64,000 bases of DNA, taken from Magnaporthiopsis rhizophila (lineage: Eukaryota > Ascomycota > Sordariomycetes > Magnaporthales > Magnaporthaceae). This document shows positions 21,626 to 32,301 of the stretch, in pieces; position 1 is the first letter of the stretch; each line of letters opens with the position of its first letter. The position numbers and the translations under genes were made by a program. The DNA lies in NCBI GenBank assembly GCA_003049465.1, contig PYSS01000010.1, positions 248,001 to 312,000 of the forward strand, in the 5' to 3' direction. The notes under the pieces are model-generated. The model was not told the DNA's origin. It made no database searches and was given only the letters and a program-made list of their open reading frames with translations.

Positions 21626-22469
21626 CGTGTCGGTCTGCCAGAGACTGTGCTCTGCACGCCGGGCCCAGGCCTGGACTTGACAATGTTGTGACACTGGAGC
21701 TCTCTCCCTTGGTGTTGCAGATGGTTGTCGCGTTTAGCTTTGGGTGCTTGGGTTACCTTGGCATTAGCTGGCCGGCGGCACAGGTGGTGAGGTAGGTGGC
21801 CCGTGCGAATTGGGTTTCATTTTGCCTGACGAGGCTAAGCTAGCGCCCACGAAATTGGAATCGGCAGCGGCATGAAGCGTCATGCAGGGGCAGCCAGCAA
21901 GCAAGGCCCCCCACGTCGGCGCCTTCCTCGCCTTCCTTTCCTCTTCCACGCACTCAATGACATCACCCAATGCTACCCATATTGCTTCACCGGCACCAGA
22001 TCATTTGAGTTATCCTGTTGGATTCTATGGCAGGGGGAGCTAGATCTATCTAGTCATCCTAAAACCTACGCCGATTAACAAAGACAGAGCAAACACGCAC
22101 TGCCGACCACCCCGCGAAGTGACTTCGCATCGCTTTGACGCGATGAAGATCGCCGTCCCATGCCCATACCATCTGACCTGGCCCGAATGAAGAACACCAA
22201 AGCATTATGCCTCCTCCTCATGCCGATGGACAAAAGAAAGAAAAACCCAGTACCCAAGAAGCAAAACAGCTATGCCAACTGGATGATGTGCGGATATCAG
22301 GCCCAGCACCTAATCCAAGCAAGAGGGAAAAGTCAATAAACCCATGAATCGGGTGGTTAAAAGATGTGAATGAGCGAAAGAAAGGATAAACATGGTGTAA
22401 ATGCCATAAGCAGAAAAAAAAAAACCAAAAAATAAAGACAAAAGAAAGATCACGCAAGAAAATCATGAT
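21626..22469. other. Upstream region of dihydroorotate dehydrogenase
   Basis: 844 bp between the stop of the acyltransferase and the start of dihydroorotate dehydrogenase, both on the minus strand. It should contain the promoter of the latter. No further gene is seen. Confidence 0.5.
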
Positions 22470-24501
22470 TCAGTCCTCCTTCTTTACCAAGGAGTCATAT
22501 GCCCACTTGGCAAAGAGCACCGACTTCTCGTCTATTAACCTGCAGGCCAGGTCGGCCGCCCAGAGCAGCATGGGCCACATCAAGCCCAGCGCCAGGGCGA
22601 CGCCGAGGCCGTACTGGCGTTCAGTCTCGCGGCCCGTGTAGCCCGTGGCCCAGCGGCCGAGGTGCCAGCCGGCAGAGAAGAGGATGGGCCCGTGCACGAG
22701 GTACAGAGCGTACGAGATGCGGCCCAGGTACTGGGCGAAGCGCGTCGTGAAGGCGCGCTGCATCCAGAGGGTGCGGTCGAGCACAAACACGAGCAGCACC
22801 GCCCCGAGCGACAGCCAGTAGTTGTTCTCGTTGTCGCCGGTGTACCTCTCGGGCGTCCAGCCCATGATCAGCCACGAGTAGTAGGGCGCCTGGCCGCCGC
22901 CCCGGTGGCCCTCGGGCAAGCTTAGCAGGTAGAGGGCGACGACGACGGCGACCAGCGACGAAACAGCGCGCCAGAGCGCCCAAGAAAAGAGCGCGCCGAC
23001 CAGGCCGCGGAGCCGGTTAAGCAGGCGCATCGGGATCGTCGACGACGACACGCGCCCATACGCAGTCGACGAGGCGCGGGACAGGCGGGTCGCCTGCGCG
23101 CTCCCGGTCACGGCCGCGCCCAGGGCCTGGACCGAGTCCGGGAGGTACGACGGGATGGCGAGCACGAGGCGCTTGGAGTGGTAGTAGACGACGAGACCGA
23201 CGCGCTTGGCGCGCATGAGGCGCGTGTTCTGCTGGCGCAGCGGCGACATCAGCGCGGGAGAGCGGCTCCCGGGGAGCAGCGTGGCCGGCGGGCGGCTCGA
23301 GCCCTCGAGAGTGAAGCGGAGGTCGCACATCACCATGCCCGCGATGAAGAGGAAGGGCGCCCAGTGCACATACCACAAGGCGTAGGCGGCCGCGGCTGAT
23401 GTCAGCAGCAGGCGGGGCACGGTGCGGACGCGGCTGAAGGCGGCCAGGAACAGGAACAGCACCATGGAGCAGTCGAACTCCATGGCCAACGTCCAGAGGT
23501 TCCAGTCGTAGGGGGTCGCGGAGCGGCGCTCGTCGTGGGAGAAGGGGTCCGTGGACTTCATGATGTTGGCCCAGAGGTCCGAGAGCTGCTCCCAAAGCTC
23601 CGCCTTGACCGGGGGCGGGCGGCTGGCGGCGGCGGCGCCCTCGTTCCACTTGTCCTGCTTGTCGTCGCCAAAGTAGCCGTTGTAGGCGAACATGGTGCCG
23701 ATGAAGAGGATGATGACGGCGGGCATGAAGAGGCGCGGCCAGCGCCGGAACACGGAGCTGCTCATGGCCGACCCCCACTCGGCGTACCGGCCGGCGTGGG
23801 CGAGCTTGAGCGGCTTGTACGACAGCGCGTAGCCCGAGATGACGAAGAAGATCTTGACGTGCGGCGCCCCCGCGATCAGGAGTCGGATTATGGGCATCTG
23901 TATAACGTAGTTGACCCGCGGGTCGTCGGGGTTGTCGCCCCAGCGGTAGGCTTCATGCATGGTCCACGAGAAGAACAAGAGCGAGGAGTGGTGCCACACC
24001 ACCAGGAAGGCTGCCCAGCCGCGGAGGCCATCTGCGTTTGGTGGAAGGGTTCGATAAGCGGGATATTCACATAAATAGAACAAAAGACATATAAACCCCA
24101 AGCTACCATGGAAATCCCTTACCTAGCCATGCACTGGGGTGCAGTTTTCCTGCCGGCTTGTCGTCGGCGACGAGAAAGCTGGGGAGGAGGAATTTGAGCT
24201 TCGCGAGGGCAGCCAACACCAGTGCTCTCCTTGGGGGTTTGCGTACGCGGTAGTCGGCCTTCTCGTCGAGGTGGTCGGCCAGCAGGCCCGATTCTATGGG
24301 GCTGCTGCCGCCAACTAGGGTCTCGGTTATGGATGCCCGGTCGCCATCGTCATCATCGTCGTTGTCGTGGAAAGAACCTTCCCGGGCGCAGTCCTTCTCG
24401 TCGTACTCGTCGTCGCTGTCGTTCTCGCCTGAGAGCAGGGCGAGTGATAGGTATCCCAGATTTCGTGGCCTGAACCGGCGCGGGATCCACGACGAGACCA
24501 T
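22470..24501 (-). CDS. Integral membrane acyltransferase 3 family protein
   Basis: Two exons, 24501-24123 and 24031-22470 (91-bp intron, GTAAGG to CGCAG), give 646 aa. The intron is needed to join LHPSAWL to DGLRGWAAFLVVWHH, the hallmark beginning of the family's catalytic core: D-G-L-R-G in the first membrane segment followed by the catalytic His pair. About ten hydrophobic segments follow, with FFVISGYAL in the second or third. The N-terminal 125 residues are cytosolic and strongly acidic (DNDDDDDGDR). Such proteins move acyl groups, usually acetyl, onto exported carbohydrate or lipid acceptors. A loop of about 130 residues between membrane segments is Ser/Arg-rich. Substrate is unknown; nothing in the flanks narrows it. 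Confidence 0.9.
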
Positions 24502-26036
24502 CTTCCCCCAGTCTCCCTTGGAGCTCTGTATGTTGTCCTGCTCCGCCTGTATCCCCGGCCTTTGTTATTCCAGTGGTGTGCGTAGTGGGTGCTGAAAATG
24601 CGTGTTGTTGAAGAAGAAGAGAAAATGCAATGGGTTTCGTCCCAATGTCCAGGTCAGCGAGTGAAGAGGTATAATATGCTAAATGGGTCGTTTGTCCGTG
24701 TTTCCGTGTTGAGTTGGTGGGTTGGGGTGTGTCACTTGGCGAGGAAAGACGCCCGTCAAAAACGACTGTTGGAGCTAGGACGCAGTCCAAGCTGTGGGAT
24801 GGGGGAAGGAGGGTAAGAAAAAGGATCAAAAGAAAAATGGAAAGTAAACTAGATCGACGGATGCTTCATGGCATCAACACCGATACTAAAAGAGTGGCCA
24901 GAAAAAGGAGCAGGAGGCTGCCAATTTACACCTCCCAAGCAGGGACAGGCTGAGAAGGGAAAGAGTGGGAGTGGGAGTGGAGGAGAGAGTTGGTGGTCGC
25001 ACCAGCATAATCTTTCGGCCGTCGAAAGATAGTGCATTGCCCCGGCTGGCCGGCGGTCTGCACAGACGCATCCCAACCAGCCAGCCACACAGGCCGGCTG
25101 TACACAGCGACCGCTACAGCAAATGGTCCCATATCTCAAAAAAAGGGGTGGAACGGAACTTGGACCCCGGTGCAGGCGCCATGTTCAGCCCCATCGGTTT
25201 AGCCGTGTCGACAGCAAAAAGCCCCGCCTATGGATAAGGAATATGGGCTGCGTTCTGGCCACCGCAGGCGCCAAGCGAAAATACGGCCCCACCCTACTCC
25301 AAGATTTTCTCGTCTTGGCCTCCGGCATAGAGCTAGCGCCGACCCTCATTCCGCAAGTTTGGAAGGTCAAAGTTGGCAGAAAGTGGGCACACTCCACCCG
25401 CCCGCGCAGGGACCCTGCTGGTTGAGGCGTGCCTGAGTCCACGGGAGATTGATGTCGTACTGTCTTGCGACTGACATCTGTTTGGATCTGTGCTGCATGT
25501 TCTGTCTTTTCTGGTTTCAGGAGCGGAACAACAGAGAAGGACACAAGCACAGAAAAAGGGGTAAGCGAATGCCATAGATTGCAGGCGCGTGCAAACACAA
25601 GCACAAGAGACAAGCCATGCCAACCTCGATCCCGATCCGCACGTTCCCGCTGCTGTCCAGCCGTGCCAAAAAAAACTGTGGCCCAATGGGATGGCACGGA
25701 GAAACAGTGCAGGAAAATAACGCCACCCTGCATGTTGCCCATTGTATCTCCTTGTCGCTTGCCCGACACCCCTGCTCGATCATCGGGGGGCGGGTTCCTG
25801 ACCCGGCCAAAGAAATTACGACAAACACTCTTCCCGTCCGCAGCACACAAGGAACGGCCTCAGCTTCCATGCGCGAACCCGCGCTTGTCTTGGAGAAATG
25901 AAATCCCTCGGCTCGGGCAGCACGACTGGTAGTAGGAATGAAACAAAAATGTATGTACACTGTGTACAACACCCGATCCTGGCATCCAGCCGCGCCACAT
26001 TAGGCATCCTGCGCCGACAGAGATCAGATCAATCGC

Positions 26037-26060
26037 TTTTTTTTTTTTTTTTTTTTTTTT
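26037..26060. repeat. Poly(T) homopolymer, 24 nt
   Basis: An uninterrupted T run within the gene-poor region. On the minus strand it is poly(A) and could mark the 3' end of an old retroposed copy, but no coding relic is recognisable directly upstream of it. Confidence 0.85.
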
Positions 26061-27775
26061 CTCGCCATTATGCGAAAGGTCAAGTAAGCCAAGCAGACGT
26101 GCGGAGCAAAAGTTCGTCGATGTGATTCCGGATTGACCATGTCATGGACCTGCGGGCCTCTGGACCCACCTTTTACAGTCTGTCCCTTTTTCGTGCTTTC
26201 CCGTGAGAGCAGCCGCTGATCTGGATTCTCCAAGGCTGGGGTCAACCCACTCGCCAAGGCTGCCATGGACGGACGTGCCGTGCCATTCAAGCGACCCCAG
26301 CTCGGGCCTCGAGGGAAAGGGAAGGTTGGATCCAGTGAGGGGAAAGGCAGGTTCTAGGCCCAGAACGAGACAAAAAGGGCAAAAAAAGAAAAGATAAAAA
26401 GTACACAGACAGAAGAGAGAGAAAGAACAGAAAAGACCAGTAACTTCTCATGGGAGCTCGGCAGGAGTTAGTGGACGCTCCTATCCGCGCAAATTGGCGC
26501 CGATCTAACCCCGGGAGATCTTTCCCATTGCTAATAATACACCGCCCAGAGAAAGGGAGGGTCTTCTGTAACCCGCGGTGATGTCAATCGGTCCAGACGC
26601 CCCCGACACCGCCGACAGTCAATGCCGATCCGCTAAACATACTCAATTTGGTTATGCACACCGCGCTGACTGATGTTGCAGAAAAAGCCACCGCACACCT
26701 ATTGATTGACGTCTGTCGGACTGACTCTATCGCAGCTGAACGGCTGACATACATTTATATACATGCAACACGAAAAAGACACGGCTGACGGTGTAATGAT
26801 GGGGGAGGGTTGACGGTGTCGAAATAAATCGGCTGGGTGAGTCGAGCGAGCACCCCGACCCTGGCTGTGGCTGGCTGGAGGAGCGACCCCCACCCGACAC
26901 CACCACACAGCATCCGCACGGAGCCGGCCTCAACCTTATCCGTACACCTTTCCGTCGATGTGGCAGCTTGGCCTAGATTGGCGCCTGCAAAACGATGCCT
27001 CCAAAAATTTCCATCTCCAAACCAGAACACCATTGCCGAAGTCCACGTCCCAGAGGATGTTTCAATCTCCCACATCCCACGTCCCACATCTCTACGTAGG
27101 AGGCAAGTATATTCGGACGGTCCGACCAAGGTCCTTGCTCGTCTCGTCCGTTCATTCTTCGGCAGCAGCCAAACGACCGGAAACAAAAAAGACCCCACAC
27201 ATCCCAAGTCTTTTCAAGACGAGTTGCACTCGTCAGCTGATTCAGCGGCTCCTCGCATGTTGGTTCGGCTCTCGGCTGCCTGCTGAAACCAAATGCGTGC
27301 ATGGCACCCTCGCCCATCCATCCCATACCCGTGCCGATCGCCATGACTTGGTACATCAAGAAGGATTTTTGTCTTTGAGGAAAAGCTCCCCCGTGAATGA
27401 CGCATCCGAATGTTCTGCTTGCTGGTGTGTAGTTCAGCTCCTGTCTGTTCTTAGGTCAGTGCCAGACTAAAAGTCAAAATCTATCTGTTCCTGTCGACGT
27501 CAAGGCCTTGCCTAGATAGATACCTAGCGCCGAGGCCCGTCCCGAGTTCGCTGTAACAAGCCGCCGGGCGACCTGCGTGAATGCGACACCACCGAAGCCT
27601 CGGCCCGCCCGAGGGAGCTAAAAGGCGTGCGCGGGTGTAGCTCAATGTGTGCGCCTAGACCTTGCTTGCCTGCCTTCCTTCAGCCCTGTGCCGATACCTA
27701 GAAGTCTACACGACCGCAGCTCCTCTTCGACAAAAGACGAGTACTCGGCGTGTGATATCATATCCGAGGCCACCA

Positions 27776-28408
27776 TCAATTAACTCCATCTCGTCCCATC
27801 CCAGCCCCATCTGGGTCGGCGTGAAGAAACTTTTCGCGGTCCGATGTCTCCTGCCAGATGGTGCGGCCGATCGAGGTGTCATACATCCCTAGCAGGGCCA
27901 TCAGCGCATCGACAGCGTCCCGTCGCACACCCTGGCACAACGCAATGTTTCCCAGATCGTATCCCAGATCGCCATCTCAAGCGCTTTGGCGGAAAAGACA
28001 CTAGAGGCAAGATACTTATCTTCGGGCTGGACGCTCCTTCAGATGGCCTTCCGATAGGCTCGGATCGATTCATAGAGATTCGTACACTCTCCTCCTGTGT
28101 TTGTGCCCGCCGTTCAGGTGGGGAGTCGTTCGACAGGCCTCGGAACTTTGCCGAGGGCCCTCCGCTTTGCGGATGCGCATCGCCATGTGCTCGAGATGGG
28201 CAGACTGGAGGGGCCGCGTACCCCCTTCGAGTGCGGTTAAGGCGCCGGCCTCCAAAATAGGAACAAGTCTCCGGAATTTACCCCTGATAACGATTTCTGG
28301 GTTGGCCGAAAGATGGAAGATCGGCGGGTCGGCACCTTTAACCGCACTCGAAGGGATGCCGCCTCCGCTGGGGGGCGGTGGCCGGGTACGGCACCTCGTG
28401 GGAACCAT
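27776..28408 (-). pseudogene. Possible decayed coding relic, family not recognised
   Basis: Three minus-strand reading frames in succession carry protein-like sequence, none of them intact. One frame covers 28408 to about 28070 and includes HLEHMAMRIRKAEG and ends in VYESL then stop. A second overlaps and reads NLYESIRAYRKAI then stop, then PEDKYLASSVFSAKALEMAIWD. A third, about 27980 to 27776, reads GYDLGNIALCQG ... LMALLGMYDTSIGRTIW and ends GVN stop. A 12-bp tandem duplication (CGATCTGGGATA / CGATCTGGGAAA) sits at the switch between frames two and three. This is what a gene broken by frameshifts would look like. I cannot name the family. It could also be a chance series of frames. Confidence 0.3.
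28223..28355. repeat. Inverted repeat (foldback), about 26-bp arms
   Basis: The arm at 28223-28247 (CCCTTCGAGTGCGGTTAAGG...) and the arm at 28330-28355 are reverse complements, with 18 identical bases, then one indel and one mismatch. The loop is about 80 bp. Weaker pairing (GGAGG, GGC) continues outside both arms. It resembles a miniature foldback element or one hairpin of a larger repeat. No target-site duplication was identified. Confidence 0.65.
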
Positions 28409-29123
28409 GTTGCATCGGATGGCGTCACCCGGCGCAACGGACGTGAAAAAGGCAGTACACGTGCTTCCCTCGTAGTCGCCCGGCTCGGTCCGGTCCTAGT
28501 GGTGTTCAGCGCAAACCCCATGTCCAGCCCGAGAAGGCGGCGAAAAGTCGCCAAGCCAAACGGCATACAGGGAACCACGTACTGGGGACTTATCCGTCTC
28601 CCTGATATAAATCGGCGGGGCTGTTTGGCGCTCCTACTGCCTGTCTTATATTCATGGTTTCTCTGGGATCTCTAGGGTACATGCAGGTAGTGAGGAGAGC
28701 GCAAGCCGCGGGACAGCCACCCCCGCAAAGCTATCGGGACGGATCGAACAGGAGCTGGTGCGATCTTCACAAGCATTTGCTTGAAAGGCCCTTAGTATCA
28801 AGTGATAAAGATAGGACTGCGCCGGAGCCGCGCTGCAAGCTCGCTACTGAAAGCCGTATATCTGTGCTCCTGCTGATCGACGCCGACAGAGATGAATCCT
28901 TTCCTGTTACTGACGGCCCTCATATCCCATTTTGTGAAGTGGAGGGCAGCCGCCCTTCCAGTCGTCCGTACCCGGGACAATCCATTAGCACACGTAGTAC
29001 CACAACTCTAGGACCATAAAGTACAACTATATATCCATCTCCGCAGCCCCTCTGCTAACTCGCCCTCCACACGCGACGGTGAGCAAGAAGACCCGAGGCT
29101 CGCTCCCGGCCGACACGCCGCCC

Positions 29124-29301
29124 CTATCTATCCGTGCCGTATGGCAGGGACCCCAATTCGTACTCGTTACTGGCCTCGCTGGCGTCGTGGACGGTGTCCG
29201 AGCTTCCGAGGCGCGAGGCTCTGGCTGCCGCTGGTATGGGAGACAGCCACCCGAAGCTTTGTGGACGAGGGCTTGCCGACTGGGGACCAGTCGCGGTGCT
29301 G

Positions 29302-29350
<49 letters not shown>

Positions 29351-30583
29351 TCGTTGCCTTTGGCCCAGGCATTCTCGGTTCAGCGTTGGGAGTGGGATAC
29401 ATGATGCGCAGATACGGTCGGAGTGGTGGTAGACAGGTGATGATTAGACAAATGTAGAGGTCGACGTTGGAATAAAAGTCTGTTGGGTGAGGGGAAAACA
29501 TGCTGGTCAGCATGAAAAAGGAGGATTGTGGTGGGTCATAGTGGTTTAGGGCATTTACTTAAAGATGCCAAGGTGATGGTCGATAGAGTGAGCTTAACTA
29601 GGACGAAGCGTAGTCCGAGGCAGACGCCAATGTCAATGATACCGAGACCAAACGTAACGTAGAGGCCGATTTTCACTGATGTCGCCATCTGTGTGCCCTG
29701 CCGCAGGATCAGGAAGGGGAGGATAAAAACTGGATTTCCGATCAGAGTCTCGTCACCAACAGCAGTCTCTTGTTGTAGGAGACGGGGCGTTTATACTTAG
29801 GACGTCGGAGATGAAGTGAATCGACCATAAGATCTCAAATGTCTCGGTCGAAGGGCACGCAGGCTCCGGGTTGAATGCCCTAGCGTTTTTTAGTCAAAGG
29901 GTCGGGTGGGGGAAGGGCAAAGTCACTTATTACCAGATTCGCGTCATCGGAAGACACGACAGGGCGAGCACCAGCGCCGACGCAATACACCCACTGGTGG
30001 TAAAGGCGATGGTCCCATAGAGCGCATATCTCTCGTAGATGAATTGTCGGGGAAACATGTCCATGTAAAGGCCGAGGATGGCGAACTTGCACACGTAAAA
30101 GCCGATATAAAAGGGGTAGCCGCAGAAGTACCAGTACTGTCGTCGATGGGCTTTATTAGCCGCCTGCTAGGAAAAGAGCGCCGCTCAGGTATCGACCGAA
30201 CCGGCTGGCGTACCTTGTTGAAAGACTCGTATTCTTCCGGGCTGCCCTCGTAATTCGCAAACGAGAGCAGGAGGTCCGGTGACCAGCCCAGGCGCAGCGC
30301 ATACACGTCGGCCGAGGAATTGGCAACGGTGCACAACCAAGCGAGGAGGATAACGTAGTCGCTGGCATTGGGAAACTTGCGCTGGATGTTGAGTCTGAGG
30401 TGGAAACGGGCGCCTATGAGGACCAGCGCGATAAATGCGAGCATGGCCTGGAGCCCCTGTTGAACAAAGAGATCAGTCATGTGTGTTGGAAGACATCTCG
30501 GGCAGGAGGAGGGTGGCACAAGCGGCACAGGTCGTGTGGTGTAGTTTACTAACAATGCTCGCCTGGAACGTCAACGGGGCCAT
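29124..30583 (-). CDS. Fungal rhodopsin-domain integral membrane protein (PTH11/SAT4-like)
   Basis: Six exons on the minus strand: 30583-30554, 30456-30214, 30136-29934, 29879-29797, 29729-29559 and 29479-29124 (introns 97, 77, 54, 67, 79 bp). All junction phases agree and give 361 aa. Exon 1 codes for only ten residues (MAPLTFQASI). Seven membrane segments can be read: LQAMLAFIALVLIGARF, YVILLAWLCTVANSSADVY, FYIGFYVCKFAILGLYM, GTIAFTTSGCIASALVLAL, ILWSIHFISDVLIFILPF, VKIGLYVTFGLGIIDIGVCL and SNVDLYICLIITCLPPL. This is the fungal rhodopsin-domain architecture: aromatic YWYFCGYPFYIGFY after segment two and FISDVLIFILP in segment five. There is no N-terminal CFEM domain. The cytosolic tail (about 90 residues) holds a Thr/Ala repeat (T9 then ATT units) and is Ser-rich. 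Possible orphan receptor or membrane scaffold; ligand unknown. The retinal-binding Lys of true opsins is not evident. Confidence 0.85.
29302..29355. repeat. CGT trinucleotide repeat coding for poly-Thr
   Basis: An imperfect CGT/CGC repeat lies in the last exon of the rhodopsin-domain gene. On the coding strand it is ACG and gives the Thr/Ala-rich part of the tail. Confidence 0.85.
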
Positions 30584-32301
30584 GGCATGTTCCTAGGTCC
30601 GTTTTGATTTTTTTGCTGCCCGTTGACGTTGGACCATCGTCAGAGAAAACTAGGGGATTAGTGGGAGCTAAGTTTATCTACAAACCCAAACTCGACCATG
30701 ACGGTGTCGAGTCCTTCCGACAAGGCCGCCTCGACGACGCCACCAAGAGGGAGAGTTTTGCCTATCACGAAATGCGTTGCAGCTGTCAAGCCTATCAGAA
30801 GAGTGGGATCGTCACAGGGTAGTTTCACAGACCCGGCAGGCAAAGACAAGAGAAGCTAAAGAAGGGAAGAGAAAGGGACCGAGAGGTCAAGAGCCGCAGG
30901 CTTGCAGCGCCGCCACCAAAGAATGGTCATTGTTCGGGGCGCTAGGTCGCAAAAAGGCTGCAAAAGCGACTTTGCCGGCCGGCCAAGACCACGCCATCAA
31001 GCGAGGGAAACCCAGCGAAAAGCAGGGTCCCGAGGAGTCGGGGCGGCGAAAGAAGAACACAGGCTGAACAATGGCATGGATGACTAGAAGTTCACCGGTA
31101 TCTCCTCTCCTTGTCGATCCCCGACTTGAGACGGGGCAAAGGCCAATGGGAAGGCCTGGTTCGTCAGCCGGGAAGCATCTCCGAGCTGAGTGCCTGACCC
31201 CGGTCCGCTAACTGATCCTTCTGCACTCAATAGCCGGGGGACGTCATGCAGCTAAGCCAAACGGGACGTTTGGCCGAGAACAAACCCCTCGGGCAAGATG
31301 GCCTTGGCGGGGCCGAGTGTCACAACGACCATGTCAGATGGCTCAATTAAAAATAAAAAAAATCTAGTGAAGAATCCGCGGGGCCCTCGGTCTTGGTCGC
31401 CGCCTGAACTAGATTATCCCCTTGAGTGCCGTTGAGCCCCTTGTCTGCACGTCTTTTCCTCTTGGCCAATCACTTTCTTCTTCTCCAGGACAAGTCCTGG
31501 GATACCTTTCCCTTTCAGGAGCTTGGGCCTCAAAGGAATAGACAGCCAAGATATGCAGCAAAAAGGGCGGATTGTCTCAGCCGAGGGGGAGGCGGACATG
31601 TTCCCAGACCACTGGCTCGCTGCCAGGTATTCCAACAAGGGAGTTGGTTGTTCCTATTTGGGTGATGGCACTTCCCCTTGGAAATTAAGCGGCCGCGGAT
31701 GGGCGGCCGCCGGGGCTGGTGGACTGTGTTCGAGTTTGACGTCCCCGGAATAGAAGTTGTGATGGTTTGTATCAGAAAAAGCCGAGCAAGTTTCCAGGAT
31801 ATGGTTCTTCTCGTGACTTGTTTTCCAGGCCCTTAATTCGATGGGCTGAGCCGCCGAGCTAAAGGAGAACGCCACCAATTCTACTTTTACCCATCCCATC
31901 CCATCCATCACGCGCTCGCCAATGCTGCTCGACGACGAGCTCCTTTCCCACAGCACTACGACGGACATAAGAGGTTGCAGGCGCTGTTCGATCCTTGGTG
32001 GCCTTCTTTCCAGCTAGGACACGATGAGGACGACTAGCAGGTCGGCCGAAGATAGATCTGGTCTTCATCGCAATGCTGTACTCTGGTCATGTCGCAACGG
32101 CCGATGAGGGTGCAAAACGAAGTCTGGAGCGGTAAACCCGTCACGGCATTCTTTCATGACTATCCCACTAATTTTCACCGCTATATCATTTCACCAATAT
32201 GTCATTCCATTCATCACTGTGCTATTTCATCACGATATTATCTCGCTGTCGCGCTATTTCATCACTCATAAAAGTCCTAACTAGCTCACCAACAGCACGG
32301 C
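30584..32301. other. Gene-poor spacer
   Basis: 1.7 kb between the rhodopsin-domain gene start and the protease stop, both on the minus strand. The half next to 32301 is AT-rich with repeated GCTATTTCATCAC motifs (about 32200-32270) and is probably the protease 3' UTR. No gene is supportable. Confidence 0.5.

Larger units (their letters stand above)
24502..29123. other. 4.6-kb gene-poor region
   Basis: The longest stretch without a supportable intact gene. It holds a T24 run (26037-26060), an inverted repeat (28223-28355) and a probable decayed coding relic on the minus strand (27776-28408). Several open frames of 150-220 codons (for example 25185-25850 minus, 26958-27470 plus) look like chance frames: low-complexity composition, no recognised motif, no ATG-anchored domain. 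Confidence 0.5.

Noticed and set aside
21626..21694. A 23-codon N-terminal extension of dihydroorotate dehydrogenase
   Set aside because: It precedes a typical mitochondrial presequence that begins at the ATG at 21625 and would place acidic residues in front of it.
25185..25850. A 221-codon minus-strand frame in the gene-poor region
   Set aside because: No recognisable family, mixed overlapping frames of similar length on both strands, and no splice-compatible neighbours that extend it into a domain.
26755..27470. Overlapping 128-170 codon frames on both strands
   Set aside because: Comparable open frames on opposite strands with low-complexity translations point to chance.
27632..27660. 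A tRNA-like start (GCGGGTGTAGCTCAATG)
   Set aside because: The D-arm-like sequence is not followed by a matching anticodon arm, TTCGA loop and acceptor complement at the right spacing.
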